From CAVTJL01 sp963752325 (GTDB lineage: Bacteria; Pseudomonadota; Alphaproteobacteria; Geminicoccales; Geminicoccaceae): a DNA stretch of 64,000 nt. The notes under the pieces were generated by a model. It searched no databases, was not told the DNA's origin, and saw nothing but the letters and a program-made list of their open reading frames with translations. The translations under genes and the position numbers were made by a program. The DNA is taken from the NCBI GenBank assembly GCA_963752325.1, contig CAVVXU010000020.1:310001-374000 (forward strand), read 5' to 3'. Positions 21,431 through 29,525 of this stretch are shown in pieces. Each line of letters begins with the position of its first letter. The stretch's first letter is position 1.

Positions 21431-21610
21431 CTGCCCGGGGAGCTGAAAAACCGCGGCATCCGCGTCGATGGGCTGAGCCCCGGCCCGATCGAGACGCCGG
21501 CGTTCGGCCAGCTCTAGCTCACCCGGGCGCCCCTCTTCCTTGCCTCCGACGACTCCCCCTTCGTCGTCGGCACCGAGCCGCTGGTCGAAGGCGGTGTGGG
21601 CAATCTGTGA
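21431..21610 (+). pseudogene. Remnant of a short-chain dehydrogenase/reductase (C-terminal part)
   Basis: Sixty in-frame codons read as the end of a classical SDR. First comes GELKNRGIRVDGLSPGPIET, which matches the strand before the conserved SPG. Then an in-frame TAG (21515-21517) follows FGQL. Then APLFLASDDSPFVVGTE and VEGG follow, which match the end of the family, closing with TGA at 21608-21610. The segment that normally joins these blocks (about 30 residues) is missing, and no NAD-binding or YxxxK region is found upstream. A stop codon plus an internal deletion make this a true remnant rather than a sequencing frameshift. Confidence 0.7.
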
Positions 21611-21612
21611 CG

Positions 21613-21635
21613 GTGCCGGACAGGATGTCCGGCAC
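21613..21635 (+). terminator. Hairpin after the SDR remnant
   Basis: Perfect 10-bp stem (GTGCCGGACA / TGTCCGGCAC) with a 3-nt loop, starting 3 nt after the remnant's stop codon. It lacks a T-tract but sits exactly where the old gene's terminator would be. Confidence 0.5.
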
Positions 21636-21850
21636 GCCCACCCGTCACCAATCGCGGGGCCTCAGGCCGGAGCGGAGCAGGTGCGTCCACATCCCGGGGC
21701 ATAGCGAGCGGGTCCCGTGATCGGCCCGCTCCAATCCGGTTGGTTGAGAGACGGAGGCCCTGCAGCGGCGCCACCGTCTTCCACCAACCAGTCCATCGAG
21801 CCCGGCCGACGATCTCTATCCGTGACCGCCGACCCGCCCGGAGCCCTTCC

Positions 21851-22726
21851 TCAGCTCGCAGCCTCGAGCTTGTCCTGAGTCTTCGTGTCGAAGTCGCGGG
21901 CGTCGTGACGCTCGTGCAGCTGGCTCGACGGCTCGCCGCTCAGGCGGTTGACCATCCGCCCGCGCCGCACCGCCGGGCGCTCGAGCAGCATGTCGGCCCA
22001 GCGCTGAACGTGCTTGTAGTCCTGAACACTCAGGAACTCCCCACCGCCATAGAGCCAGCCCTTCGCCAAGCCCCCGTACCAGGGAAAGATGGCGATGTCG
22101 GCGATCGTGTAGGCCTCGCCCGCGATATAGGGGGTCTCCGCGAGGCGGCGATCCAACACGTCGAGCTGGCGCTTCACCTCCATCGCGAAGCGATTGATCG
22201 GATACTCCATCTTCATCGGCGCATAGGCGTAGAAATGGCCGAACCCGCCGCCGAGATACGGTGCGCTTCCCATCTGCCAGAAAAGCCACGAGAGGCTCTC
22301 AGCGCGGGAGACAGCCTCGGTCGGCAGGAACTCTCCGAACTTCTCGGCAAGATAGAGAAGGATGGAGCCGGACTCGAAGACGCGGATCGGCTTGGGGCCG
22401 CTGCGGTCCAAAAGAGCCGGAATTTTCGAGTTCGGGTTCACGGCGACAAAGCCGCTGCCGAACTGGTCACCGTCGCCGATCCTGATCAGCCACGCATCAT
22501 ACTCGGCACCCTCATGCCCGAGGGCCAGCAGCTCCTCCAGCATGATCGTGACCTTCACGCCGTTGGGCGTGCCGAGCGAGTAGAGCTGCAGCGGATGCCG
22601 ACCGACCGGCAGCTCCTTCTCGTGGGTCGGCCCGGCGATTGGGCGGTTGATGCTCGCGAACCTGCCACCGCTCTCCTTGTCCCAGGTCCAAACCCTCGGT
22701 GGCACGTACTCGGACAGCTCTGTCAT
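21851..22726 (-). CDS. yghU: Glutathione S-transferase family, YghU-like disulfide reductase
   Basis: A 291-residue protein close in length and sequence plan to Escherichia coli YghU, a nu-class glutathione transferase with disulfide-bond reductase activity. The N-terminal thioredoxin fold carries SLGTPNGVKVTI (the Thr/Asn region that binds glutathione), NPNSKIPALLD and the FESGSILLYLAEK block. The helical domain has GSAPYLGGGFGHFY and the IADIAIFPWY motif. The start ATG 22726 has a good site (GGAGG, 7 nt upstream). It stands alone downstream of the kinase gene. Together with egtBD it suggests a local thiol-redox theme. The 400 bp upstream (22727-23126) shows no gene. Confidence 0.93.
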   Translation of the reverse strand: MTELSEYVPPRVWTWDKESGGRFASINRPIAGPTHEKELPVGRHPLQLYSLGTPNGVKVTIMLEELLALGHEGAEYDAWLIRIGDGDQFGSGFVAVNPNSKIPALLDRSGPKPIRVFESGSILLYLAEKFGEFLPTEAVSRAESLSWLFWQMGSAPYLGGGFGHFYAYAPMKMEYPINRFAMEVKRQLDVLDRRLAETPYIAGEAYTIADIAIFPWYGGLAKGWLYGGGEFLSVQDYKHVQRWADMLLERPAVRRGRMVNRLSGEPSSQLHERHDARDFDTKTQDKLEAAS

Positions 22727-23126
22727 CCTCGACCTCCAGGCACCAAAAGTGACGGCTTCATGCCGCTGATCGATAGCTCGATGGAATGGGGGGAACTCGC
22801 GCCGGCAACGGCTCGCCGAAAATGGGATCGGATCGGGAGCTTCTCCTGATGAGCCAGCAGACGCCGCGCGTTGGGTTTTAGCTCGCTCGTTCTAGAATGC
22901 AGGCTGACCCTGAGGATTTCAAGGTGTCGGGGGCTTTGCCTCGCACGGATCAAGGGATGAGGAAGCCTTGCGGCTCGACCTCACCGACAGCCCGGCCGAG
23001 CCGCAAGGAGCCCTGCGTCCGAGCCGACGCGTCAGCGGCTTGCCCGCGGGCGCCAACCTCAGGCCGTCGATCCGGATCTCTGGAGCCGTCTCCCGACGAG
23101 CGGCTGGAGGCGGTCGCTCGCCGACA
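22727..23126. other. Intergenic region, no feature recognised
   Basis: Four hundred bases between the kinase 3' end and yghU on the same strand. It must hold the yghU promoter, but I see no convincing -35/-10 pair, hairpin or open frame. Confidence 0.5.
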
Positions 23127-24710
23127 TCAGGCGCCCGCCCCCGCCTCGACCTGGACCGGCGCCGGCATCCCGAGCCGGACGGTGAAGAAGAAGGTACTGC
23201 CCCGGCCCTCCTGGCTCCGCACGCCGATGGTTCCGCCCATGAGCTCGATCAGCCTGCGACAGATGCTGAGACCGAGGCCGGTGCCGCCATAGCGGCGCGC
23301 CACCGAGACGTCGGCCTGGCTGAAGGGCTGAAAGATCGCATCCAGCCGCTCGGCCGGGATGCCGCGTCCCGTATCGGTGACGGCGGCACGCAACAGGGCC
23401 TTCTCGCCCTCAGGCTCGAGCTCCATCTCGAGAGCGACGCTGCCCTGCTCGGTGAACTTCAGCCCGTTGCCCAGCAGGTTGATGAGGACCTGACGGAGGC
23501 GACCGGGGTCGCCGATCACCTCCTCGGGTAGCGCCTCGGGAGCAGGCAGCCTGCAGCTCCACGCCCTTTGCGGCAGCTTGCGGGCCCAGCAGTTGGCCAC
23601 ACTCCTCGGCCAGTCGGCGCAGGTCGAAGGGGATGGCCTCGAGCTCGAGATGCCCGCCGTCGAGCTTCGCCATATCCAACAGATCGTTCACGAGCTGGAG
23701 CATGGCCTCGCCCGCCCGATGGATGATGCTGCCCTGGCGACGGGCCTGCTCCGGCAGCTGGGCCTGGCTGATCGAGGGCCGAATGGCCGATGACGCTCGT
23801 CAGCGGGGAGCGAAGCTCGTGGCTGACCATCGACACGAAGTCGGCGCGAAAGCGCTGGAGACGCTGCTCCTCGGCGAGCCGCCTGAGCGCGTCCTCGCGC
23901 TCGAGCGAGGCGGCGAGGGCGCTGCGCACGTTGACGACCCCGACCCAGGACAGCAGGGCCAGGAGCACGAAGACAACCGGTAGGGCAATCATCAGCCAGC
24001 GCTGGAGGCTAGCCCCGGGAAGGCTAGCCTGCCAGGCGATGTAGGCGACCGGCACAGCGTCCGGGCCGTCCAGCTCGACGCTCTCCTTGCCCGGAAGCGG
24101 ATGGTCCACGAGCGCAGCGTCGTCGATCCCATAGTCGCGCTCCAATCGCCCGAGAAGCCGCTCGTCGATCTGCCGCGCGAAGATGAGCCTGCCGGCCTCC
24201 CCGGCGGTGGCGCGGTCGGGCGTGTCCTGCTCGAGCAGAATGGCGCTCGCCGCCACGGCGTAGACGCCACCACCGCCCCGGATCACCGCTGCAACCGGCG
24301 TTGGCCCGATCAGGTTGTTGCCCTGCAAGCTCGCCAGCAGCCGGTCCAGGACGACACCGAAGCGCCGGCTCGGATCCTCCTTGACGCGCACGCCCTTCCA
24401 GGCTGGCGTAGACCAGGTCGCCGGAAGGCGAGCGGATCACGGCCATATCGAGCCCATGCACCTTGTAGAGAAACTCGCCATAGTTCCGGTCTAGCCAGTC
24501 GACATCGCGGGCCTTGACCCGCTCGAAGGCCTCGTCCCACCACGAATAGTCGATGCTGACGCGGGAAAGGTCAGCAAGAAGCTCGTCGCGCTGCGCCACG
24601 ACGATCCGCCGCTCGACCCGCAGATCCGTACGGTTCTCGTGCGATCCGGCGATCCACAGCGCTGCGCCGACGATCGAGAACGTCAGCAGCAGGAGGAGCG
24701 CCAGGGCCAT
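23127..24710 (-). CDS. CHASE4-domain sensor histidine kinase (frameshifted)
   Basis: Membrane sensor kinase. From ATG 24710: a transmembrane segment (residues 1-22), then a periplasmic CHASE4 domain (DYSWWDEAFE, GLDMAVI), a second transmembrane segment (about 24010-23930), an H-box with the phosphorylated His (VSHELRSPLTSV, near 23830), the dimerisation helix (NDLLDMAKLDGG), and an HATPase with N-box NLLGNGLKFTE, G1 DTGRGIP and G2 GTGLGLSI. It has no attached receiver. The frame shifts by +1 near 24400, 23770 and 23570, so the protein is not one open frame as given. The neighbouring HPt and receiver genes suggest a split phosphorelay. The start is uncertain for lack of a clear ribosome site. 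Confidence 0.82.
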
Positions 24711-24999
24711 GTCTGGCGGGGGCCGCCAAGGCGCATCGTGGATGCGCCGACCCGCTCCCGCCCGGCATCGTCGCGCGTCTCATGCACTGGCGCTTTCCAA
24801 GCCAGATTGCTGATCATCGCCAGCCGAGCCCCCTTGGCAGGCCCCTCCGCTGCCTCCTAGCTGGCATTCCATCCCCGCACCTGTTTGTCCAGGTTGCGCA
24901 GCCGTCGGAGCCGGGTGATGCTGGGCATCCTCATGGGCGCCCCGGTCGCTGCCGATCCGGCAGCCGCCTCGCCGCGGTGGCCGTCGTGGATGGAGAACG
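24711..24999. other. Divergent intergenic region, kinase / HPt
   Basis: About 290 bp between the divergent kinase and HPt genes; no clear promoter pair or repeat was found. Confidence 0.4.
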
Positions 25000-25338
25000 A
25001 TGGACGAGGCCCTGAAGCCACGGGTGGGTGGCCCAGGTGATGGCACGGCCGGTACCTCGGCCGCCCTCGAGCGGCTGCGACGGCGCTATGCCGTGGGTCT
25101 GAGGCAAAAGGTTGCGGAGCTCCAGGCCTGCTGGGAGCGCACGCCGCCGGATCTGCCCGGCCTCGAGCGGGCCGCTCACCGGCTCGCAGGAACGAGCGGA
25201 TCCTTCGGGTTCACCGAGATCGGCCGCCATGCCGCCGCCATCGAGGAGCTGCTGCGTACGTCGCGCGAGGCCGGCGGGCAGCCGAGCCAAGCAGCGGTCG
25301 AGGCTCTGCTCCACTCCCTGCGCGGCAGCGTTCCCTGA
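25000..25338 (+). CDS. Stand-alone HPt phosphotransfer protein
   Basis: A 112-residue protein made almost entirely of one HPt four-helix domain. The phosphorylated His is in ERAAHRLAGTSGSFGF (about residue 62), which matches the H-x-L-x-G signature. A second helix GRHAAAIEELL follows. ATG 25000 has a GGAG site 5 nt upstream. It is convergent with the receiver gene (18 bp between the stops) and divergent from the CHASE4 kinase. It would shuttle phosphate between a kinase and a receiver; the adjacent genes are the natural partners, which is inference from position only. Confidence 0.85.
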   Translation: MDEALKPRVGGPGDGTAGTSAALERLRRRYAVGLRQKVAELQACWERTPPDLPGLERAAHRLAGTSGSFGFTEIGRHAAAIEELLRTSREAGGQPSQAAVEALLHSLRGSVP

Positions 25339-25356
25339 GACGCGGATCACGCCACC

Positions 25357-25755
25357 TCAGGACGAGCCGGACGCGTCGAGCATCTTCCGCACCTGCTGGG
25401 CCAGGGTGAGCGGATCGAACGGCTTGGCGAGCACCGCTGTGGCACCGAGCTGCTTGAACCGGTCGATCTCGCCCGGCAGCACCTTGGCCGTGAAGAAGAC
25501 GACCGGTGTGCCGGCACAGCCGGGCATCAGGCGTAGCCGGGCGAGGGTAGCCGGCCCGTCGAGCTCCGGCATCATCACATCGAGCAGGACGATGTCGGGG
25601 CGAAACTCCTCGACCAGGCCCAGTGCCTCAGCACCGGAGCAGCAGGTGCGAACCTCGAGATCGTCGTCGAACTGCAGGGCGATCGTCACGAGCTCGCGAA
25701 TGTCCGGCTCGTCGTCAACGTACAAAACGCGCCGACGGCGCTCATCCGATGTCAA
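25357..25755 (-). CDS. Single-domain response regulator (receiver only)
   Basis: A 132-residue CheY-like receiver with the acidic pair YVDDEPD, the phospho-acceptor Asp in IVLLDVMMPELDG, the Thr in FFTAK and Lys in LAKPFDP. There is no output domain, so it must act by protein contact or as a relay step. The start is TTG 25755 (reads TTGACATCG) with a GGAG-like site about 10 nt upstream. It lies between an HPt gene and a RegB-type kinase. Confidence 0.88.
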   Translation of the reverse strand: MTSDERRRRVLYVDDEPDIRELVTIALQFDDDLEVRTCCSGAEALGLVEEFRPDIVLLDVMMPELDGPATLARLRLMPGCAGTPVVFFTAKVLPGEIDRFKQLGATAVLAKPFDPLTLAQQVRKMLDASGSS

Positions 25756-26154
25756 CGTCAGGGCTCCCGGCTGAGCAGAGCGTTCTTGTTAGAAGGAACT
25801 ATGTATCGCCTCGCGAGCCATCGCGCCACAATGGGCGCTCGAAGCGCGACGCTTGGCCAGTCTCCTCCCTGGCGACCAAGACCGCGCTGCCCGGACGCAG
25901 GTCTCCGACGGTGCCGCGCTCGGCGACGGGGCGCCAGCTCGGCGGGCCGCGACAGGCGCGCCGCGCCCGGCTAGGGTCGGGGCTGGGCACTGATCGGCAT
26001 CGGGCCGCCGGGGCGCGGCCGGCCGATCCGTTCATCGGGCACGACCGAGGGAGGGCCGAAGCCTGCATAGGGCCAGCATGCCAGTCGCTGGATCCGGCGA
26101 TCCCGACACGGCCAAGCATGCGCCGAGCCGCGACGCCTTGCCGGCGCCCGCTCG
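25756..26154. other. Intergenic region upstream of the RegB-like kinase
   Basis: About 400 bp between divergent genes. Open frames here continue from shadow frames and show no family features. I see no clear promoter or repeat. Confidence 0.4.
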
Positions 26155-27496
26155 ATGATGGGGGTTCTCGAGCGCGCGGCTGCTCTGTGCCGCCGGCTGC
26201 GCTCCCTTGTCGGCTTCGGCGGCGACGCGCCTGGACGGGTGCGCCTGCATACCGTCACGGTGATGCGGTGGATCGCGGTCGGCGGCCAGCTCTTCACCAT
26301 TCTCTTCGTGCACTTCTCGCTGGGCATGCGCCTGCCGCTCCCGGCGCTGCTGCCCGCCGTGGCGCTGACGGTCGCGATCAACCTCGTCCTGACGCTGACA
26401 CTCGCAGGGCCGACCCGGCTGTCGGAGCGAAGCGCTGCCGTGCTTTTCGGCTACGACATCGTCCAGCTCTGCTACCTTCTGGCGCTCACCGGCGGGCTCC
26501 AGAACCCGTTCTCGATCCTGCTGCTGCTGCCCGTGGCGCTGGCAGCCGGCACGCTGGGCTTTGGAGCCACCTTGGGCCTCACCGCCCTCGCCCTGCTCGG
26601 CACCAGCCTGCTGGCGCTCTTCCCGAGCAGATCTGCCCTGGCGGGGAGGCGGCATGGCGCTGCCGGCCCTCTATGTGCTCGCGAGCTGGACCGCGCTCAG
26701 CACGGCCATGATCCTGATCTCGATCTTCGCTTGGAACAGCGCCGAGGAGTCCAGGCGGTACGCCGAGGCGCTGGCGGCGACGCAGCTCGCCCTGGCGCGC
26801 GAGCAGCAGCTCTCGGCGCTGGGCGGCCAGGCGGCCGCTGCCGCCCACCTCCTCGGCAGCCCTCTCGGCACGATCAACGTGATCGCACGGGAGCTGGTGC
26901 GGGAGCTGCCTCGAGACAGCCCGCTTCTCGAGGAGGCCGAGGAGCTCCTGGGCCAGACCCAGCGATGCCGCGAGATCCTGCAGACACTGGGCCGGCGTCC
27001 TTCGGCGGACGAGCATCGGCCCTTCACGCAGGCACCATTGTCGACGCTGCTCGAGGGCATCGCCGACGAGTTCGGCCGGCCCGGCATCGCTGTGGATGTC
27101 GCGGTCGAGCCGACCGACGACACGGCCGAGCCGAGCCTCGAGCTGGCGCCCGAGATGCGCCATGCGCTGGCCAACCTCATCGACAATGCCATCCAGTTCG
27201 CCGAGACCGAGGTGCTGATCTCGGTCCGCCCGAGCCGTCCGGGCGTCGAGCTCCTGATCGAGGATGACGGGCCGGGCTTCGCGCCGGAGGTGCTCGATTG
27301 GCTCGGCGAGCCCTACATCTCGTCGCGCAGCGGCAAGGGCGGGCTGGGCCTCGGCGTGTTCATCGCCATCACCTTGCTTGCCCGCGCCGGGGCTTCGCTT
27401 CATTTTGAGAACCGTGCAAAAGGGGCGCGCGTCCGCATCACCTGGCCGCCGCAGGCTCTCGAGAGCCTGATCCAGGAGAACCAGCATGGCCGATGA
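26155..27496 (+). CDS. regB: RegB/PrrB/ActS-family redox sensor kinase (frameshifted)
   Basis: Membrane redox kinase of the RegB family. Several transmembrane helices fill residues 35-160 and include GGLQNPFSILL, the equivalent of the GGLNNPF quinone-sensing loop. After a +1 shift near 26640 the cytoplasmic part reads cleanly: an H-box AAAAAHLLGSPLGTI, the redox Cys in QRCREILQTL (equivalent to RegB Cys265), an N-box NLIDNAIQFAE and a G-box GKGGLGLGVFI. The residue after the phosphorylated His is Leu where RegB proteins normally have Glu. The gene ends overlapping the next ATG (27486), so RegA-like translation is coupled. It probably senses quinone pool or oxygen status. Confidence 0.85.
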
Positions 27497-28082
27497 CATC
27501 ATCGATACGAGCAGCACGACAGCCAGAGGCACGCCGGCGCGCACCGCTCCCGCGGAGGGGCCGGTGCTGCTCCTCGTCGACGACGACGCCCCGCTGCGAC
27601 GGACGCTGCAACGCGCGATGGAGCGACGGAGCTTCCGCGTGTTCGCAGCCGAGAGCCTGCGCGAGGGCCTGAACCTCGCCCATACCATCCGGCCGGATTT
27701 CGCGGTCATCGACCTGAGGCTGGAGGACGGCAGCGGCATCGAGCTCGTGAAGCGACTGCGCGAGCTTCACCCGAAGGTCCGCATCGTCATCCTGACAGGC
27801 TACGGCAACATCGCGACCGCCGTGGCCGCCGTGAAGGCGGGCGCCATCGACTACTTGGCCAAGCCCGCCGACGCGGATGAGGTGATCAACGCGCTTTTGG
27901 CCTCGGGCTCGAGCCTGCCGCCGCCGCCCGAGAATCCCATGTCCGCCGATCGCGTGCGCTGGGAGCATATCCAGCGCGTCTTCGAGCAGTGCAATCGAAA
28001 CGTGTCGGAAACCGCGCGACGCCTTAACATGCACCGTCGAACGCTGCAGCGGATCCTGAACAAGCGGGCCCCGCGCGAATAG
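27486..28082 (+). CDS. regA: RegA/PrrA/ActR-family response regulator (first copy)
   Basis: A 198-residue RegA-type regulator. The receiver has VDDDAPL, phospho-Asp in AVIDLRLEDGSG, Thr in ILTGYG and Lys in YLAKPAD. A Pro-rich hinge and the Fis-type helix-turn-helix follow (MSADRVRWEHIQRVF, then NVSETARRLNMHRRTLQRIL), nearly invariant in the family. It starts inside the regB 3' end with AGGAGA 6 nt upstream. It would be phosphorylated by RegB and control redox-linked genes such as respiration, carbon and nitrogen fixation. Very good match; intact. Confidence 0.93.
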   Translation: MADDIIDTSSTTARGTPARTAPAEGPVLLLVDDDAPLRRTLQRAMERRSFRVFAAESLREGLNLAHTIRPDFAVIDLRLEDGSGIELVKRLRELHPKVRIVILTGYGNIATAVAAVKAGAIDYLAKPADADEVINALLASGSSLPPPPENPMSADRVRWEHIQRVFEQCNRNVSETARRLNMHRRTLQRILNKRAPRE

Positions 28083-28129
28083 GCCGTCCAGGGCTCGCGC
28101 CGGGAGCCAAGAAGAGGAGGCGGCCGACT

Positions 28130-28692
28130 ATGCAGAACGAGGAGAGCCTCGCCAACGCGAGCCGGTCGGGCCGCAAGCTCCTGCTGGTCGACGACGACGC
28201 GCCACTCCGGCGCAACCTCGAGCGGGCGCTCGAGCGGAGCGGCTTCGCGGTCAGCCTCGGTCGGCACGCTGAAGCGAGGCGTTCGTCGCCGCCACCGATC
28301 AGGTTCCCGACTATGCCGTCCTGGATCTCAACCTCGAGGACGGCCACGGCATGGAGCTCGTCGACACGCTCCGCGACATGAACCCTGGCTGCCGGATCGT
28401 CATCCTGACGGGCTACGACAGCATCGCCTCGAGCGTCCTGGCACTGAAGGCCGGAGCGGTCGACTATCTGGCGAAGCCGGTCGCTGCCGAGGCCGTGGTG
28501 GCAGCCCTGACCGCGGGCGGCGCCGACGCCGATGCGAAGCACGACACGCCCATGTCGGCCGATCGGGTCCGATGGGAGCACATCCAAAGGGTCTTCGAGC
28601 AGTGCAACCGCAACGTCTCGGAGACGGCTCGGCGCCTGGCCATGCATCGCCGCACGCTACAGCGAATCCTCTCGAAACGCGCACCACGCTGA
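28130..28692 (+). CDS. RegA-family response regulator (second copy, frameshifted)
   Basis: A tandem paralogue of the preceding gene, starting at ATG 28130 after a strong AAGAGGAGG site. It has the receiver start LLVDDDAPLRRNLERALERSG. A frame break follows near 28270; unlike most breaks here it is a -1 (or +2) change. The rest is clean: AVLDLNLEDGHG, ILTGYDS, YLAKPVA, and the DNA-binding helix-turn-helix, which is almost identical to the first copy (ETARRLAMHRRTLQRIL). The N-terminal extension is shorter. If functional it would recognise much the same sites as RegA; the receiver differs more, so it may respond to another kinase. Confidence 0.82.
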
Positions 28693-28699
28693 GTGGGGG

Positions 28700-28738
28700 G
28701 CCCGGCGCGAGCGCGCGAGCGTCGGGCGGGGCCGCCTT
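28700..28738 (+). terminator. Probable terminator after the tandem regulators
   Basis: A 9-bp stem with one G-U pair (GCCCGGCGC at 28700-28708, GCGTCGGGC at 28719-28727), then a G/C stretch and TTT. It sits in the 48-bp gap between convergent genes. Confidence 0.45.
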
Positions 28739-28740
28739 TC

Positions 28741-29352
28741 TCAGGTGCGCCCGGCGAGCGTCTCGAACATCACGATGTAGCCACGCCGCGGCGTGGCGCC
28801 GGCCGTGCCGCCGCCGAGCGCCATCACGACGGCCTGCGACGTCCTCACCTTGCCGGGCGACACGTAGGTCGCGTTGAACCCGCCACGGCCGAGCCGGCCC
28901 TCCAGCAGGCTCGCCCACATCTCCTTCATGCCCGGGCCGCGCAGGATCATGATGTTGTCGAGCCGCTGACCGACGGTCGCCCGCGCGTCGAGATTGAGCC
29001 AGAGGACGAAGGCGCGATTGAGCTGCCTGACGCTCCTTTCCGCGTCGAGCACGAGGCTCGGCAGCGGGCACGCTTCGAGCACGCGGGCGAGATCCTGGGT
29101 GTTGCCCGCGAGCGCCAGCTTCTCGAGCTCGCGCTCGAGGCTCTGCCCGCGCATTCGGGCATGGATGAGCGAGAAGGTTCGCAACGTGGAGGCGAGGTTG
29201 GTCCGGTCGGGCGTCGCCTCGGCCACCTCGTTGACGAGGCTCGACAGCCTGAGCGAGCGGCTGTCGGCCACCTCCTTGAGATAGCTCCAGAACTCCGCCT
29301 CCAGCTTGATCGAGGTGCGCACCTCACCGATGCGCATGGTCTTTCGAATCAT
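28741..29352 (-). CDS. Ribbon-helix-helix / PAS-domain regulator
   Basis: A 203-residue protein of two parts. Residues 5-70 resemble a ribbon-helix-helix DNA-binding domain (RTSIKLEAEFWSYLKEVA and RLSSLVNEVAEATPD). Residues about 95-200 look like a small PAS sensor (LEACPLPSLVLDAERSVRQL, FNATYVSPGK, RRGYIVMFE). Such RHH-PAS proteins are seen in alphaproteobacteria but have no well-defined function. The gene is divergent from the RTX protein gene with 173 bp between them, so control of that gene is a reasonable guess. A downstream in-frame ATG (residue 6) is an alternative start. Confidence 0.72.
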   Translation of the reverse strand: MIRKTMRIGEVRTSIKLEAEFWSYLKEVADSRSLRLSSLVNEVAEATPDRTNLASTLRTFSLIHARMRGQSLERELEKLALAGNTQDLARVLEACPLPSLVLDAERSVRQLNRAFVLWLNLDARATVGQRLDNIMILRGPGMKEMWASLLEGRLGRGGFNATYVSPGKVRTSQAVVMALGGGTAGATPRRGYIVMFETLAGRT

Positions 29353-29458
29353 GCGTCAGCCCCCACGCGCGGCTCGGTTCTGATACGCACCATAATACTT
29401 CCATGCAAGCGAGATCACCGTTCAGGGCGGATAATGCTGTCGCAAGGGTTATCAGAGC

Positions 29459-29487
29459 CTTAAGCTAAACGCCTATCGGCATATAAT
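29459..29487 (+). promoter_or_regulatory. Promoter upstream of the RTX gene (perfect -10)
   Basis: A perfect TATAAT at 29482-29487 in an AT-rich island that is unusual in this sequence, 38 nt before the RTX start. At the right distance the -35 position reads CTTAAG, a poor match, so the promoter may need an activator. Confidence 0.55.
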
Positions 29488-29525
29488 TTTCCCAGGGACC
29501 CATTCTTCGAGCCGGGGGCAGAGAC

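Noticed and set aside
21738..21789. Imperfect inverted repeat (GGTTGG...CCAACC) as a transposon end
   Set aside because: Arms are short and imperfect, with no transposase gene or target duplication nearby.
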